DNA of 64,000 nucleotides from Laccaria trichodermophora (GCA_018417955.1 JACTVC010000002.1:2294001-2358000); one strand, 5' to 3'. Shown: positions 45,875 through 57,618, numbered from the stretch's first letter. Made by a program: numbers and translations. The notes: generated by a model not told the origin, from the sequence alone.

Positions 45875-46963
45875 TCAAGACTCACCAGGATGAGCCTGTG
45901 CCTGACTTGGTTTGTTCAAGCTTGAAGATGTGGGCGCATCATGGTTATTATAAGCATTTATGGGCGTTGGAGTGGGATCCTGGGTGTAGGCGTAAGACGG
46001 GTAGGGTAATTGATTTTGGTCGTCTGTGTAATGGGGGTAGGGTGTTTGATAACCGTAGTCTGGGTTTGACATTGTATCTTTTGGCTGCTGGTATGGTTCG
46101 CTGAGAACATCCGAGGCACTGACGGAGCTCTGTTGTCGGACATGCTTATACTTGCGACCGTTACCTTCGTCTGTACCATTTATGGATTCACCCGACAGTC
46201 GCGTGTCCCATGGATCAGCACGATTGGCAAGAGGGATATTTTCGGTCGTGAGTGGCTGGATCGAGTCGTAGTTTTGATTGAACTTTTCGTGATCTCGTCG
46301 CTGAGAAGTACCGTATGACGATAGGACAACATACAGATATAGCTGGCCAAGTGCGGATGAGCTACAGCAAACGGCGAGGAACCATTCACAAACATGTAGG
46401 ATTGCGAGTATAACCCAGAGTGCACCCATTATTCCGACATCAACCCAGGGAAATATATTGCACAATGTGGTCGCACTGCCTGATCCTGTGGTGTCCGAGA
46501 AAAAGTCCTGAATACATTTCTCCTGTGCCGTCGAATGTCGGGTTGCTGACATGATAATCCAAGCAACTGCAATGGAGAACGCAGCACTGACAACGAGACC
46601 ATGCAGGGTAACGTAGCGTCGATATAACACGGGCTTTTCCTATCCAAGGCATTCCAAAAAAAGCACAACCAGAAAAGGTGAGGTCTTACTCTCGAAACGC
46701 CAATAAAGCCGAGGAACTGAACGGCTGCTGCGACAAAACAAATGATGCCCAGAAGCCAGGAAGCGAAGGAAGGCGTAGAAGCTCCTACGACTGGCGAAAT
46801 AATATTAATATGAAAGCTAGAACGAAGTGATGGACTGACTGGAGGGTGTCCCTACAGCGAGGACCCCAACAAGAATTCCCGTAGCGGATTGGACGACGAG
46901 GGTAGAATATATTCCGGCATTAACCAATGGAATTGCGCAACAACAGTATTCTCTAGGCTTCAT
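45875..46963 (-). CDS. Four-helix membrane protein (MARVEL/tetraspan-like), unknown function
   Basis: Starts MKPREYCCCAIPLVNAGIYS (ATG complement 46961-46963). Helix 1 is in exon 1. Helix 2 is ASWLLGIICFVAAAVQFLGF followed by the cytoplasmic turn IGVSREKP. Helix 3 is HGLVVSAAFSIAVAWIIMSA, followed by an outer loop with cysteines (KCIQDF ... TTLCNIF), and helix 4 is IMGALWVILAILHVCEWFLA. The C-terminal tail is long, hydrophilic and rich in Tyr, Pro and Gln (PDYGYQTPYPHYTDDQNQLP), ending AQAHPGES at 45875. The CCCAIPLVNAG(I/A)Y start is widespread among basidiomycete membrane proteins. The function is unknown. Part of its first intron region was carried into the tandem duplication that follows. 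Confidence 0.82.
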
Positions 46964-47102
46964 GACGTGGTAAGCACAAGAGGTGCAAAACTGTCCGCAG
47001 CTTTGGTGTTTGGCTGTGCTCTGACCGGATTACGTAAACTGCTCGCGACGTCAAAATTACTGTCAGTTCCAACTTGGTTCTAACTCTTGGTTTCCAACAA
47101 CG

Positions 47103-47836
47103 ATGCGTTTTCTCTCCCTCGTCACTCTGCTCTCGGTCTGCTCAATCTCTCTTGCAACTCCTTTGGAAACCCAGGTTGCTCTGAACCCAGAAGGCACAGT
47201 CCACACCACGGACAGCTGGAGCTACGTCGACTGTGGTGTGTCCTAATGTCGTCTAATCGCCTCTCTTGTCACCTCCTTTCCCTAGGTCTCTCGACCGATA
47301 TCATACAAATCAAGTCTTTGGAAGTATCTCCGGATCCTCCTCAGCCCGGCAAAAACCTGACTGTAAAGGTCAAGGCCCAAGTATTACAGACAATTGAGGT
47401 CTATCATTCGCTCGCCCGTGGTTGCGTTGCTCATATGATTGACAGGAAGGCGCTTTCGCCGATGTCACCGTGAAGTTGGGACTCATCAAATTGCTTCAGA
47501 AGCGTTTCGATGCCTGTGAAGAGGCGTAAGAGACGATCCTGCTCTCTCTGACTCTGCTAATTCGTTTTTCGACAGTCGCAACGTCAATGCTACTGTGCAA
47601 TGTCCCGTAGAACCTGGGCCTTATACCGTAGAGCAAACTGTTGCTTTGCCCAAAGAAATTCCGAGAGGTCAGTAAATGTTGTTGCAATATCCATCATTTT
47701 TTAATATTCGTTCGTAAAAAAAAAAATAGCAAAATTTTTGGTCAAAGTCCTGGGTTTCACGGCCAACGAGGAAGACATGCTCTGCCTTGAACTCAAAGTC
47801 GATTTCATGAAGAGACCATTTCTCAAGCTCTGGTAA
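47103..47836 (+). CDS. NPC2: Secreted/vacuolar ML-domain lipid-binding protein, NPC2-like
   Basis: Small sterol/phospholipid transfer protein of the MD-2-related lipid-recognition family (NPC2; fungal PG/PI-TP). The N-terminus MRFLSLVTLLSVCSISLATP is a clean signal peptide. The mature part reads TTDSWSYVDCGLSTDIIQIK, SLEVSPDPPQPGKNLTVKVK, EGAFADVTVKLGLIKLLQKR, FDACEEA, NVNATVQCPVEPGPYTVEQT and NEEDMLCLELKVDF, ending at taa 47834-47836. Four cysteines (DCG, DACE, QCPV, LCLE) match conserved ML-domain positions. Four introns keep frame. Length, about 165 residues, is normal. A degraded copy lies at 51214-51892. Confidence 0.9.
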
Positions 47837-48265
47837 AACTCACACCTGTTTTGAATTTTGGAAGTGGTTAGATTTTTTGGACTTGACTTGTAAATATTCC
47901 GTTTAGATTATGCAATGGATTGCGCGCTACAAGACTATGTTGAATACCCCCGCTTTCGCTGAAAATTTCACTCCTCACAACTTGAGTCAAGCCAGTTAGA
48001 TACAAATTGGTCCTAGCTGCTTGTGTGTTTGAATCTAAGTATAACTAAAGGGAGCTGGGCATAGCCCTATTGCTTACACCAAGGTACTCGTGAATGAGGG
48101 AATTCAGCGCAAGCCCAGATGTCTTCACTGTCTTTTTTTTTTCAAGCAAATATTCATCGCAAGCTGTTGGCAAGCTGCACACAATTGCCAGCAGCTAAAG
48201 AGCTACGTCGTGTTTGGCCATGGCAAAAATATGCAGATTATGTAACTGAATCCTGTTCCCTCTCA

Positions 48266-51122
48266 ATGCCAAAAAGCTCCAAGAAGAAAAAGGACAAAGC
48301 CGCAGATTTCTCAGTATGAATCACACATTTATGAGAAAGGGATCTTACCAACCGCACAGCGATAGAAAGCGAAGTTGAAGCTTGGAAAGGGCAAACAAGC
48401 TGCGAGCAATGCCATTGACACCTCATTTAAAGCTCGATGTGATCTTGACAGCCCTTTCCTTCTCGTTCTTCAATTTATTGAGCATTTTTTTAGCAATAAA
48501 TTTGCCCACTCAAAGCATCACAAGTAATAAAAACGCAGACGTCCCTTCTACCAAGAGACGTCTAACCTTCGACGACCTCCTTGCACACCTCAAGCACTAC
48601 AGTCCAGGAACTCGTAAAGGTACGCATCCTTCATATTCAAGCTACGCATATACGTCTGACGTTGTTTTCAGATGCAATTATAGGACTCCGAGAACTCTTG
48701 GAGGGTCACAATGAGCTTGTCGAGTCGTCGTTGACACCGCTGCTAAACGCACTTGTCCGCCTGATTGGAGATGAAGTATTCCTCTTCACGTCTTACTTGT
48801 CTATATGTTCAAGTCAAATAGGATGCTGGCGTACGCAAAAATTTACTATCCTTCTTCTCATGGCTATTTCCCAGAGTTGATGTGGTACGGTGTCGCCATT
48901 GTTTCATGGTTCCCTTGCTCACGCGCTAATGACAGGAACATATTTTACCCCATTCTTCAATGCTCCTTCTATTCACTACTTCCGCACAAACGCACATTTT
49001 TCCAGAAATTCGCATCGACGCAGTGCGATTCCTTGACATCCTTCTGGAATATGTTCCACAGTTGGTAATTTCGGGTTGGCGTGAAGGTGGCAAAGGAAAT
49101 GGAAACCGCGTCTTGGAAGGTTACCTGGGGATACTAAATGCGGGAACCAGATTTGGTGAAACTGATGGTGAGTCGTCGTTTGTTCCCTGGTTGCAGAGGT
49201 TGAAAATGTTTTCATCAGGACCTTTGAAGGCGACCTCAACGGCAAGCGTGGTTCTAACTCCAGCTGTAAGGGAATTTGTCAAACCGGTTTTTTTTATCCT
49301 CATTCAATTTTTTAGTCAAAACTTGTTGTTCTTCGATCTCTATCGACATTTTTGATTCACGCTCTGACGCCTACGGGAGATTTCCCAAAGTCGTGCCGCG
49401 CACTTTTTGATCCTTCAAATCCAACTCAAGCTTGGTATCTAAAAAATGCGTTTTCTTCTGAAGACGCATATCTTGCGTTCGAGAGACTCCTACAACCGTC
49501 TCTCCAAGCTGGGAGTAAAGGGCATCCAGCGCGAGTTTGGGAAGCTGAGGTGGATGAGGGTGACGACTTTATAATCCCGGCGGGTCTTTGGTCTAGGCCT
49601 TGCTGGACACTCGATGAACTAATGAATTCCATTGAATGTTCGGCTGTGGAGGCAGAGGGCCATGACTCTCCCGAAGTCTCCGTGTTGTCTTTCGTCTCGG
49701 TACGTCCCCGCGTGTTTTAGTGTCTGTTGGGTTTCAACATTTTTTCCAGCATATTGCCCAAACATTGCATTCTACCCTCGTTGCCACGTTTCTTGATTGT
49801 GCACCGACCGTCTTTTCGCCAGGCAGTACTCCATCCGAGGTAGAAACACAGCTGGTGGTGACGATAGCCCGGATTATTCACACTTTATATGAACCAATAT
49901 TGCAATTGTCTTTAGCAGGTGGTCTCCCTCATGCTCACCTCGCATCTTCTAATCGAATTCGGTCAGGCCAAACAAAACGATGTCGACAATTTGTCGAGCC
50001 TTGTTGGTTATATGACGCCTTACTTTCCATCGACGGGCGGTACAGATGGCAAGGTGATTTTGGTTGCAACGTAATTCACTGCCAGTCGCTCACACGCTGA
50101 CAGTTTGATCGAGCATACGAAGAATTCAATCTCATATTCTGCGAACTCACGTCCCTACTTCTTAATGCCCCCGATAATTCCTTCTCTAAACACCAGAAAC
50201 GGAGATCACAAAATCCGAATCCATCCAACAAACGTTCGCAACGAGACCAAGTGTTGTCAAGTCAAACTTCCAGAGTGAGCGACTACGTTATTCGTCGCCT
50301 GCGCGGGCAGTCCGACTCTCCCTCACAAATTGGCCATGTGCTTGGAGCTTCAGCATACGTTTCTTTATTGCCGACCGTTTGGGCATTGATCAACAAACCT
50401 TTGCCAAGAGACACAACGACAACCGAAGTCTTGTGTACTGTCATTGACCATGCTCTCAAATTATCATCCAAGTCTCCATGCAAGAGATTGACTGTCGAGT
50501 TTGTTGCCCGTTTAATCTTGGTACGTAGCTTCGATTCCTCGCGATTTTCTGCCCGATGGCTTATGGGATTCGAACAGCTTAGCAGCGCTCCACAATATCA
50601 TGGTAACATGAGAGTTGGAAGAGATGTTGTAGAGGATCAGAAATTTGAAACATGGCTAACTCACCTTCCTCAAGTTCTTTGGGAAATCGGTGCCAGCAAT
50701 TTGCTATCGACTGAGGTCGGTGGATCAACTCTTTTTGATAAAGACTGAACTGAAAGGTATGCGTAGACGGTGCTCCGCGTGCTTCTGCGTATTTTGCAGC
50801 GGCGATCGAAGCTAGTCCACGATGGGGTGCGCTTGTCTTGTGACCTAGTTAACCCAAACCCCTGAGACGGTATTTCTAGACTATTGCATCACTTGGATCA
50901 AGACTCGGTCCATTCTTCAGTATCAACCATTCAGTCCGAGGACATCTGGCTGGACCTTATCGCAACCTTCCTGCTCAATCCGCTATTCGCAGACTAGCGT
51001 TGGATATAGCCGTTACCATTATCAAGCTGGGAAGGGACGTTGGCGGGCTTCTAGCAGCAGTGAACTTGGCAGTTGAAGGCACAGAAGAAGAGAATTACTG
51101 GAATCATGTGACGATAGTCTAA
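48266..51122 (+). CDS. IPI1: IPI1/TEX10-like component of the Rix1 complex (60S assembly)
   Basis: Helical-repeat subunit of the IPI1-IPI2-IPI3 (Rix1) complex, which processes ITS2 and matures pre-60S particles. The basic N-terminus MPKSSKKKKDKAADFS then KAKLKLGKGKQA is diagnostic. HEAT-like blocks follow: RRLTFDDLLAHLKHYSPGTR, DAIIGLRELLEGHNELVESS, LTPLLNALVRLIGDEDAS and EIRIDAVRFLDILLEYVPQL. Later exons run through FDPSNPTQAWYLKNAFSSED and EFVARLILVRSF. The last exon is 50880-51122: TIASLGSRLGPFFSINHSVR, then GPYRNLPAQSAIRRLALDIA and VEGTEEENYWNHVTIV. An open frame that stops at 50748 is not the true end; an intermediate exon (VDGAPRASAYFAAAIEASP...) probably bridges to 50880. Exact joints between 50700 and 50880 are uncertain. 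Confidence 0.85.
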
Positions 51123-51213
51123 TTTAAAGCGCACCACTTTGGGAAACTCTTACGACTGGCGAAATAATTCTTAAGAGTCCCAACTTGGTTCTAACTCTTG
51201 GTTTCTAACAACC

Positions 51214-51892
51214 ATTCGTCTTCTCTCCCTCGTCGCTCTCTTCTCGGCCTGCTCAATCTCTCTTGCAACTCCTTTGGAAAACCAGGACCCAGAAGGCACA
51301 GGCCAAACCACGGACAGCTGGGGCTGGGAAAGCTGTGGTGTGTCCTAACCTCGTCCAATCACCTCTCTTGTCACCTACTTTCCCTAGGTCTGCCGACCGA
51401 TCCTATACAAATCGAGTCTATTTCAGTTTCTCCGGATCCTCTCAAGCCCAAGTATTACAGACAATTGAGGTCCATCATTCGCTCACCAGTAGTTGCGTTG
51501 CTTATCCGATTGACAGGATGGCGCTTACGCAGATGTCTCCTTGGATTTAGGACATATCAGATTGCTTCAGAAGCGTTGCGATCTTTGCGAAGATGCGTAA
51601 GAGACCATCCTGCTCTCCCCGACTCTGCTAATTCGTTTTTTGACAGTCGCATCGCCAATGCTACTGTGCAATGCCCTGTAGAAAGTGGGTCTTATACCGT
51701 ACAGCAATTTGTTGAATTGCCCAAAGAAATTCCGAGAGGTCAGTAAATGCTGTTGTAATATTTATCATTTTTCAAGACTCGTTCATAAAATAAAAAATAG
51801 CAAAAATTTCAATTGAAGTTCCGGCTTACACGGGCGACGATGAAGACTTGTTCTGCCTTCAACTCACAGTGGACTTCATGAAATTACCGTAA
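51214..51892 (+). pseudogene. Degenerate NPC2-like copy
   Basis: Aligns exon by exon with the gene at 47103. The start codon position reads ATT (51214-51216) instead of ATG, although the following signal-peptide codons remain (RLLSLVALFSACSISLATP). An in-frame 9-base deletion removes part of the next segment. A 31-base deletion near 51436-51450 shifts the frame in the second exon. Later exons still read well (NATVQCPVESGSYTVQQ, DDEDLFCLQLTVDFMKLP). It ends with taa at 51890-51892. It is most likely inactive, and decay seems recent. Confidence 0.8.
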
Positions 51893-52149
51893 AATCCACA
51901 CCCGTTTTAGATTTTTAGAAGGGGTTGGATTTTTTGGACTCGGCTTGTAAATATTCTGTTCAGATTACTTGTGCTGCTACGTTGCCTTTATTCACTGTGA
52001 CATCATTCGCAATTGTGCTTTACTAGCGGCACCTTACTCAATCCCTCAGCTCAGTGTTGCCCGTAATACATACAAGTTGCATACAAGCAAAGGGCCCCTT
52101 ACATGAATAACCTGCTTTCGGTGAATCATGACTGCCAGTTAGATACAAA

Positions 52150-52810
52150 TTAGCCATATACGTCTAACGTTAGTTTCAGATGCAATTCTAGGACTCTTGG
52201 AGGGTCACGACGAGCTTGTCGAGCCGACGCGCAAACATTTTTTACGCCATTCTTCGATGCTCGTTTTGGCGATCTTCTGCCCCAGAGCTTATGGGATTCG
52301 AACATCTTGGCAGTACTCCACAATAACATGGCAACATGAGAGTTTGAAAAGATATTGTACAATAACTGAGATTTGAATCATGGCTAATTCACCTTCCTCA
52401 AGCAATCCTCAAGTTCTTTGAGGTTCCAGCAATTTGCTATCCACGGAGGTTCGTGGATCAAGTCCGTTTAGTAGAGGACTGAATTGAAAAGTCTGCATAT
52501 CTTGCAGCGGCGATCGAAGCTAGTCGACGATGAGGTGCGCTTATCTTTTGACCTAGTTGACCCAAACCCCTGAGACGGTATTTTTAGACTATTGTATCAA
52601 GACTGGTTGAAGACTGGCTCCATTCTTTAACGGTGTCAACCAGTCAGTCCCACCTTATTCCAACCTTCTTGCTCGGTCCCCTATTCGCAGACTAGCTTTG
52701 GATGTAGCTGTCACCGTTATCAAGCTGTTGGCGGGCCTCTAGCAGAGGTTAACTTGACAGCTGAATGCACTGAACTTGAAGAGAAATCTGGAAACATGTG
52801 TCGAAAGCTT
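52150..52810 (+). pseudogene. Remnants of an IPI1 copy
   Basis: Scattered segments of the IPI1 gene survive in order with deletions between them. They include the exon starting gatgcaattctaggactc (52180), the piece tcttctgcccc...atgggattcgaac (52275-52315), and the 3' exon gctttggatgtagctgtcacc (52695) to gaacttgaagagaaatctgg. No reading frame joins them, so no product is expected. Confidence 0.75.
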
Positions 52811-52830
52811 CATTCAAGTGGACTACTTTG

Positions 52831-53118
52831 GGGAGAATGCTAGATTCGTTTCATTGGGTTGTAAACTACAATGAATAAACTACGATCTACGTTTTTTCGT
52901 GTACAAAGCACCCGTCCTGCGGGGTAAAATTTAAACATGTGATAGCGCATACGAGAGACTAGGTCAAGTAAGCCATCGGAATACGAGCATGCTCGAGATG
53001 GTACTCCTTGCTTTTCCACACCATGTGACTAGCAATGCGAGGAAAAGAACGCCACAGACGCCAATGTACCATAGAAATAAAGAAGGGAATAAAAAAGAGA
53101 TAACGACGTAAGGGAGCA
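52831..53118. other. Intergenic, 3' of the decayed copy
   Basis: Nothing coding is supported. A minus-strand open frame at 52964-53218 lies downstream of the stop of the adjacent secreted-protein gene and partly overlaps it in another frame. Confidence 0.35.
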
Positions 53119-53991
53119 TTAGTTCCAGGTCCAGGTCATGCCGGAGATGCGTCCAACGGAAAAGTCGGCGAGTTGATTGAACGCAGAGGGGGAAAAGTCG
53201 AGATCGGTGATAGCGCATCCCTCGCAGCGGTCAGTGACAGCAACAGTGACAGACTTTCCTTGGTCTAAATTTGGTAGTCAGCCACCAGGGGGAAAAGATG
53301 GCGGAGAATAAACGTACAGGTCGCAGTAACTGTCCTCCCACAGATGGGGTTGTTGTTGGGGTTTACACCGGCGTAACCTCTGAATAATCTTGTGAGCGCT
53401 GCGGAAAGCTAGGGGTCGAAAAACAAAAACGTACGGGTACTGGTCGTAGAGGAGATGAGAGACAGCAGCAATGTAGTCAGTGTCCTTGTTGGTGATACCG
53501 CAGGAGCCAAGACCGGCTGAAGGGAGTTAAATCAGTGATCCAAGAGGAAAAAGTGCAGGGTGGAACGTACTGGCATAGAAGGTGCCCTGACCAGTCTGGG
53601 TACCGGACATGAAGCTGGGCTGGTTACCAGAGACGGGAGCGGCAACCTTTGTGGTTGTGGTAGGGGTTGCTTGCTTGTACGTCGTGGTTGATTGCTGAGG
53701 AGGGGGGGTGGTTGTTGGTTGGACAACGGGAACAGGGGTGTTGACGGCATGAACGACGGCGGGGACGGAGGACGAAACCTGAAGGACGGAGGAGGAAGCA
53801 CGCTGCTTGCAACGCTTTGTATCTGCACGTTTCCTGATGGGCACGGGGAGAACGTCAAGAGGAGCGGGATCAGCAACGCGGGCTGCGATGGCTCTGTGAT
53901 GAACGGAGTGCCTTGCTGCATGGGGAGTGGCGAGGGCAGAGGTGGAGGCAGCGACGGAAAGGAGGAGGACGAGGCACTTTACGAAAGCCAT
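53119..53991 (-). CDS. Secreted DPBB-fold (RlpA-like / expansin-like) protein
   Basis: Starts with a signal peptide, MAFVKCLVLLLSVAASTSA (ATG complement 53989-53991). A pro-region with Kex2-like dibasic sites (IRKR, TKR) and a Ser/Thr/Pro-rich linker (VVQPTTTPPPQQSTTTYKQA) follows. The C-terminal double-psi beta-barrel has TGQGTFYA, then TGLGSCGITNKDTDYIAAVS, LYDQYP, NPICGRTVTATYQGKSVTVA, VTDRCEGCAITDLDFSPSAF and FSVGRISGMTWTWN before taa at complement 53119-53121. The VTDRCxGC...DLDFSP block with its Asp is the family hallmark. Such proteins are secreted, wall-associated, and often lack proven catalysis. Three introns are present. Confidence 0.9.
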
Positions 53992-54220
53992 TGCAGCGAT
54001 AAAGAGAGTGAGTAGAAGGGAAGACTGGTTTAAAAAGAGTGTCCAAAGAGTATAATGAGAATCTAAACTTCGCAAGCCCTTTTTATCTTTGATCGACTTT
54101 GCACTTGGCTGTGTGTATCTGTTTGTATTCCGCAGGTTCAACCCTGTTTATTTTCTTCAATCGGAAAAAAAAGAAAAAAAATTGCAAGACAAAATTTCTT
54201 TCTTTCTTGCATTGTTTAGC

Positions 54221-55585
54221 CTATACAGCAGAACTCGCTTTGGTTGCGTACATCTTCACCAGTCCAGTGCTAGCCGTCCTCGCCAAACTCTTTCCATATG
54301 CATCAATCTGTCCAAGCAGCAACAAACTCTCCAGCCGGCTTGGCTCCGGGGGTATCTTGAACAACCTTGTTACATCTTCTTCTGGAAGCGGCGCCAATCC
54401 CTGCGCAACCCGCCCTTGATTTTCTTCTTTTCGTTTCGCAATATAGTTCTCAGCTTTCCCCCGCTCACGCGCGATCTGTCGGCAAAGGTATGAAAGATTC
54501 CCCTCCTCGGTCCGGTAGCTGTCCACAGCCTCCACAATTTGCTCTAGGTTCCTTGTTACACCTGCTGTTCCGAGATCAAGCACGGAGAACGAAGGGCCGA
54601 GCGCCGATACGGTGGCCGTCGTGGCTGTGCTGTCAGGGGACAACGTCGGCCTTCTTGACTCCGTCAACGTCCCCAGGAACGAGCTCAGCAGTGGGTTCGT
54701 GCGGATTTTGAGAGGCACTTCCTCTAGAATAGACGAAAACGTTAAGCGATGGCTAATGAGACTAGAAGGAATCTATTAATGCAGCACGATTTCCCATTGT
54801 AAAGTCACCACTCGCCTTGTGGTGCTAAAGTTTGACTTCTTGTATGCATCCAAGAAGGCTGCCGTTAACCGGTATGCACGGAAAGATGCATTGCCTCGTG
54901 CTGTTTGCGATAGGTCTACCAGATGGGTAGGTGTGAGGAAGAAAGAAAAGAAAGTCGAAAAGCGCTAATCACTTACCATGCACAATCACAATACCGCCGT
55001 GTCTGAGCTTCTCTTGATGAATAGCTTGCGTATCCACTAGAGCTTGATTGAAAAAGGCCCCCAAAGTTGTCGCTTGATAAAATCCTACGACGCTGTCGTC
55101 CGCCTGCACCTCTTTCAACGAACGCAGCATGGAGGCTTGATGCCGTGCTTCAAACCCAGAATCGTCAATCGGCGTATCCTTCCATAGAATCAATCTACAA
55201 AAACACACCAATCGATTTCGTATTTTTGTCAGCCTCGTCTCCACTATGGTGTGGTAGTGGAAATGAATTAGAGATCTCCAGTGTGCCGTCCAAATCAAGT
55301 CCCAGCAAAAGGCCATGTGCAGTCGTGGAGGGAGCTTCTCGTGCGTGTTTAATTATTTTCGTCACAACCTGGACAAAATGTATCAGATGAAAAAAGTTGG
55401 GTCGAAGATTAAAGGCTCACCATGCCATCTAGCTGCACACATGTGAGAGGAATATCAGCCTCGATGTCGATGACTTTTGACATGGATGCTGGAATGGCCT
55501 CATAAGTCGGAGTCGGAGCTGCTGGGGCTGCAGAGGGTGCTGGAAGAGATGCTGCAAGGGCAGCGGCCATGGATGTTGCGGCCAT
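54221..55585 (-). CDS. Translation initiation factor eIF3 subunit h (MPN domain)
   Basis: Subunit of the eIF3 complex on the 40S ribosome. The start MAATSMAAALAALPAPSAAP has its ATG at complement 55583-55585. The MPN domain begins CVQLDGMVVTKIIKHAREAP and continues HGLLLGLDLDGTLEISNSFP, RHQASMLRSLKEVQADDSVV and GFYQATTLGAFFNQALVDTQ. The HxH of an active JAMM protease is absent, as expected for eIF3h. Later blocks are PLKIRTNPLLSSFLGTLTES, DLGTAGVTRNLEQIVEAVDS and RLFKIPPEPSRLESLLLLGQ. It ends VKMYATKASSAV at tag complement 54221-54223. Length of about 370 residues matches the family. Confidence 0.92.
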
Positions 55586-55745
55586 TTTGCGTTCTCAAAA
55601 CGATGAACGAAATGATCACTGAATGAACAAAAACCTTGAAGCTTTTGCCAAGCAGAAGCAAATACAGATTAGAGTTAGCTCCTCGGGCTCTAGTAATAGG
55701 CTCTAATGCGGCTCAGCTTGAAGTTGACTTCAAGTGTACACCACA

Positions 55746-57577
55746 ATGGCAATGTCTCGTTCAGCTAGAATAACTCTCCTCTTGACCATCGACATCTTCT
55801 TTTTCTTTGTAGAACTCATCGTCGGCAAGCACATCATGGCACCCTTCACATCTTATTATGACTGACCCACACAATCAGGTTATGCTGTTGGCTCTCTGGC
55901 GCTCGTAGCCGACAGCTTTCATATGCTCAAGTACTTTTATTCGTCATAAATTTCTCCCGCTTCTTATCACTCGCGTCAGTGATGTTATGAGCTTGATTGT
56001 AGCTCTATATGCGATCAAGGTTTCTCAAGTCCATATTGCTCTACATTGCCACTCACTCTTTGACTCAAGTTAACCAATTCCAACGCCATCGATTCGCGTT
56101 ACTCTTATGGGTGGCACAGAGCAGAAATCCTTGCAGCCCTCGTCAATGGCGTCTTCCTCCTAGCTCTCTGTTTCTCCATCTCATTAGAAGCTATCGGACG
56201 CTTCTTTGCTACTCCTGGTGCGATCTTCGACCTTTCTACCAAATTTGGAACTTACTTTCCTCAGATATTTCTAATCCCAAACTGATCGTGATTGTTGGCA
56301 CTCTTGGCCTTGCCTCCAATATCGTCGGATTGTTCCTCTTCCACGGTACCTTCCATTTTCCTCCTTTATGTTGAATCTAAATTTCTGGCATAGAACACGG
56401 CCACTCTCATGAACATTCCCATAGCCAAGCTTCGACCCCTGCAGAAACAACAAGTATTTTATCTGAAGTAGCAACTGGCAACGTGACGCCCACGCAAAAA
56501 CTAACCATATCCAAACGCAAACGCTCCCTTTCTCATTCATCTGTACTCATGCACTCGCCTACGGAATCATCTTTGTATGGCCACCCCGCAGCAACACGCG
56601 CCTCGCTCGTGCAGACGGCCAATGAGATGGCGTCCGCTCGCTCACCATCTCCCACCGCTCGCCGCGCGAGTATACCCCATCCACGCCACTCGTACGACCT
56701 GGATCGAGGCATCGCGTCGGAAACGATCGATGAAGCTGTCACATCCCTTTCCAGCTCTAACGAAGGAACACCCCTTCTTCAGCATGAGCATGCTGAGACG
56801 TCCCATGTTCGTCTAAACGGGGATGGACACTCCCATGCGGGATCAATGAATATGCGAGCTCTAGTTCTGCACGTTCTCGGTGACGCGCTTGGGAATGTAG
56901 GCGTCATCGCAACTGGACTCGTTATTTGGAAAACCTCGTGGCCTTTCAAGTATTATTTCGACCCGATAATCAGTCTTGTGATCACGATTATCATCTTTTC
57001 TAGCGCTCTTCCCCTTGGTAAGTAGAGTTGGCTTCCCCTCGACCTGTCCTCCCTGACCGTTCATAGTTCGCAGTGCATCGTTCATTCTCCTGCAGGGCGT
57101 CCCCTCCACAGTTTCACTCGATCAAGTGAAGGATGCTATCCTCGCCGTTGAAGGCGTCCTCTCTTTACACGAGTTGCACGTATGGCAACTTTCTGAAACT
57201 AAGCTTGTTGCATCAGTACATGTCTTGGCTTCTCGAAACCACGACTTTATGCCCGTGGCAGCAAAAATACGCAAGGCCCTCCATCATTTAGGGATTCATT
57301 CAAGCACAATTCAACCAGAATACCACGGCTCTGAGACAGAGTTACCGCAGGATCGGTTCAAGGTATGTAGCATCGCCCTGCTTGATACTTTGGATCTTCA
57401 CTTCATCACCTGCCCTTCTCAGAATACGGAAAATACATCATGTTTGATTCTTTGCCCGGCGGATCAGGAATGTGATCCATCAGAAAATGCTTGCTGTCGT
57501 GCGTTTCTTCCTTCACTCACATCTTGCACCCTTGGTCATTAACCCGATTTTCAGCACCAGTGGCAGTTGACGTTTGA
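55746..57577 (+). CDS. ZRC1: Zinc transporter of the cation diffusion facilitator family (ZRC1/COT1 type)
   Basis: Vacuolar Zn2+/H+ antiporter that confers zinc tolerance. The start MAMSRSARITLLLTIDIFFF begins helix 1. Helix 2 has ALVADSFHMLND (H and D bind zinc), helix 3 YSYGWHRAEILAALVNGVFL, then PKLIVIVGTLGLASNIVGLF. The cytoplasmic loop is His-rich (EHGHSHEHSHSQAS) and long with many Ser. Helix 5 carries LVLHVLGDALGNVGVIATGL (H and D again). The C-terminal domain reads ILLQGVPSTVSLDQVKDAIL, LHELHVWQLSETKLVASVHV and a Cys-rich end (CLILCPADQECDPSENACC). The last intron gives the end CCPPVAVDV at tga 57575-57577; reading through gives a slightly different tail. The stop is 42 bases from the stop of the opposing MED5 gene. 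Confidence 0.93.
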
Positions 57578-57618
57578 AGGAGGCTGAGTGCTTTGATAAA
57601 ACCATGTCATTATTAGTT

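Larger units (their letters stand above)
46786..51150 (+). repeat. Intact unit of a tandem duplication (NPC2-like + IPI1)
   Basis: The 18-mer tacgactggcgaaataat occurs at 46786-46803 and again at 51151-51168, a 4,365-base offset. From there the second unit repeats, in the same order, the NPC2-like gene, the spacer and parts of IPI1 plus its 3' end. The first unit carries complete genes and is taken as parental. Confidence 0.8.
51151..52830 (+). repeat. Decayed second unit of the NPC2-IPI1 tandem duplication
   Basis: Follows the IPI1 stop by 28 bases. It repeats the NPC2-like gene (51180-51990), then jumps through parts of IPI1: catatacgtctaacg... (52155, like 48650), cattcttcgatgctc (52242, like 48950), tgggattcgaacatc (52310, like 50568), and the 3' region gcggcgatcgaagctag (52508, like 50800) onward. 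Large internal deletions reduce 4.37 kb to about 1.7 kb. Remaining segments look roughly 85-90% identical by eye. Confidence 0.8.

Noticed and set aside
50560..50580. gggattcgaac resembling a reversed tRNA B box
   Set aside because: It is part of the IPI1 coding exon (LMGFEQLSS) and is repeated only because of the tandem duplication.
50251..50748. IPI1 ending at 50748
   Set aside because: A well-formed last exon (50880-51122) with conserved-looking sequence lies beyond, so the stop at 50748 is probably intronic read-through.
53692..54015. Gly-rich plus-strand frame opposite the DPBB gene
   Set aside because: It is the antisense of the Thr/Pro-rich linker and signal peptide. It has no domain and lacks splice support.
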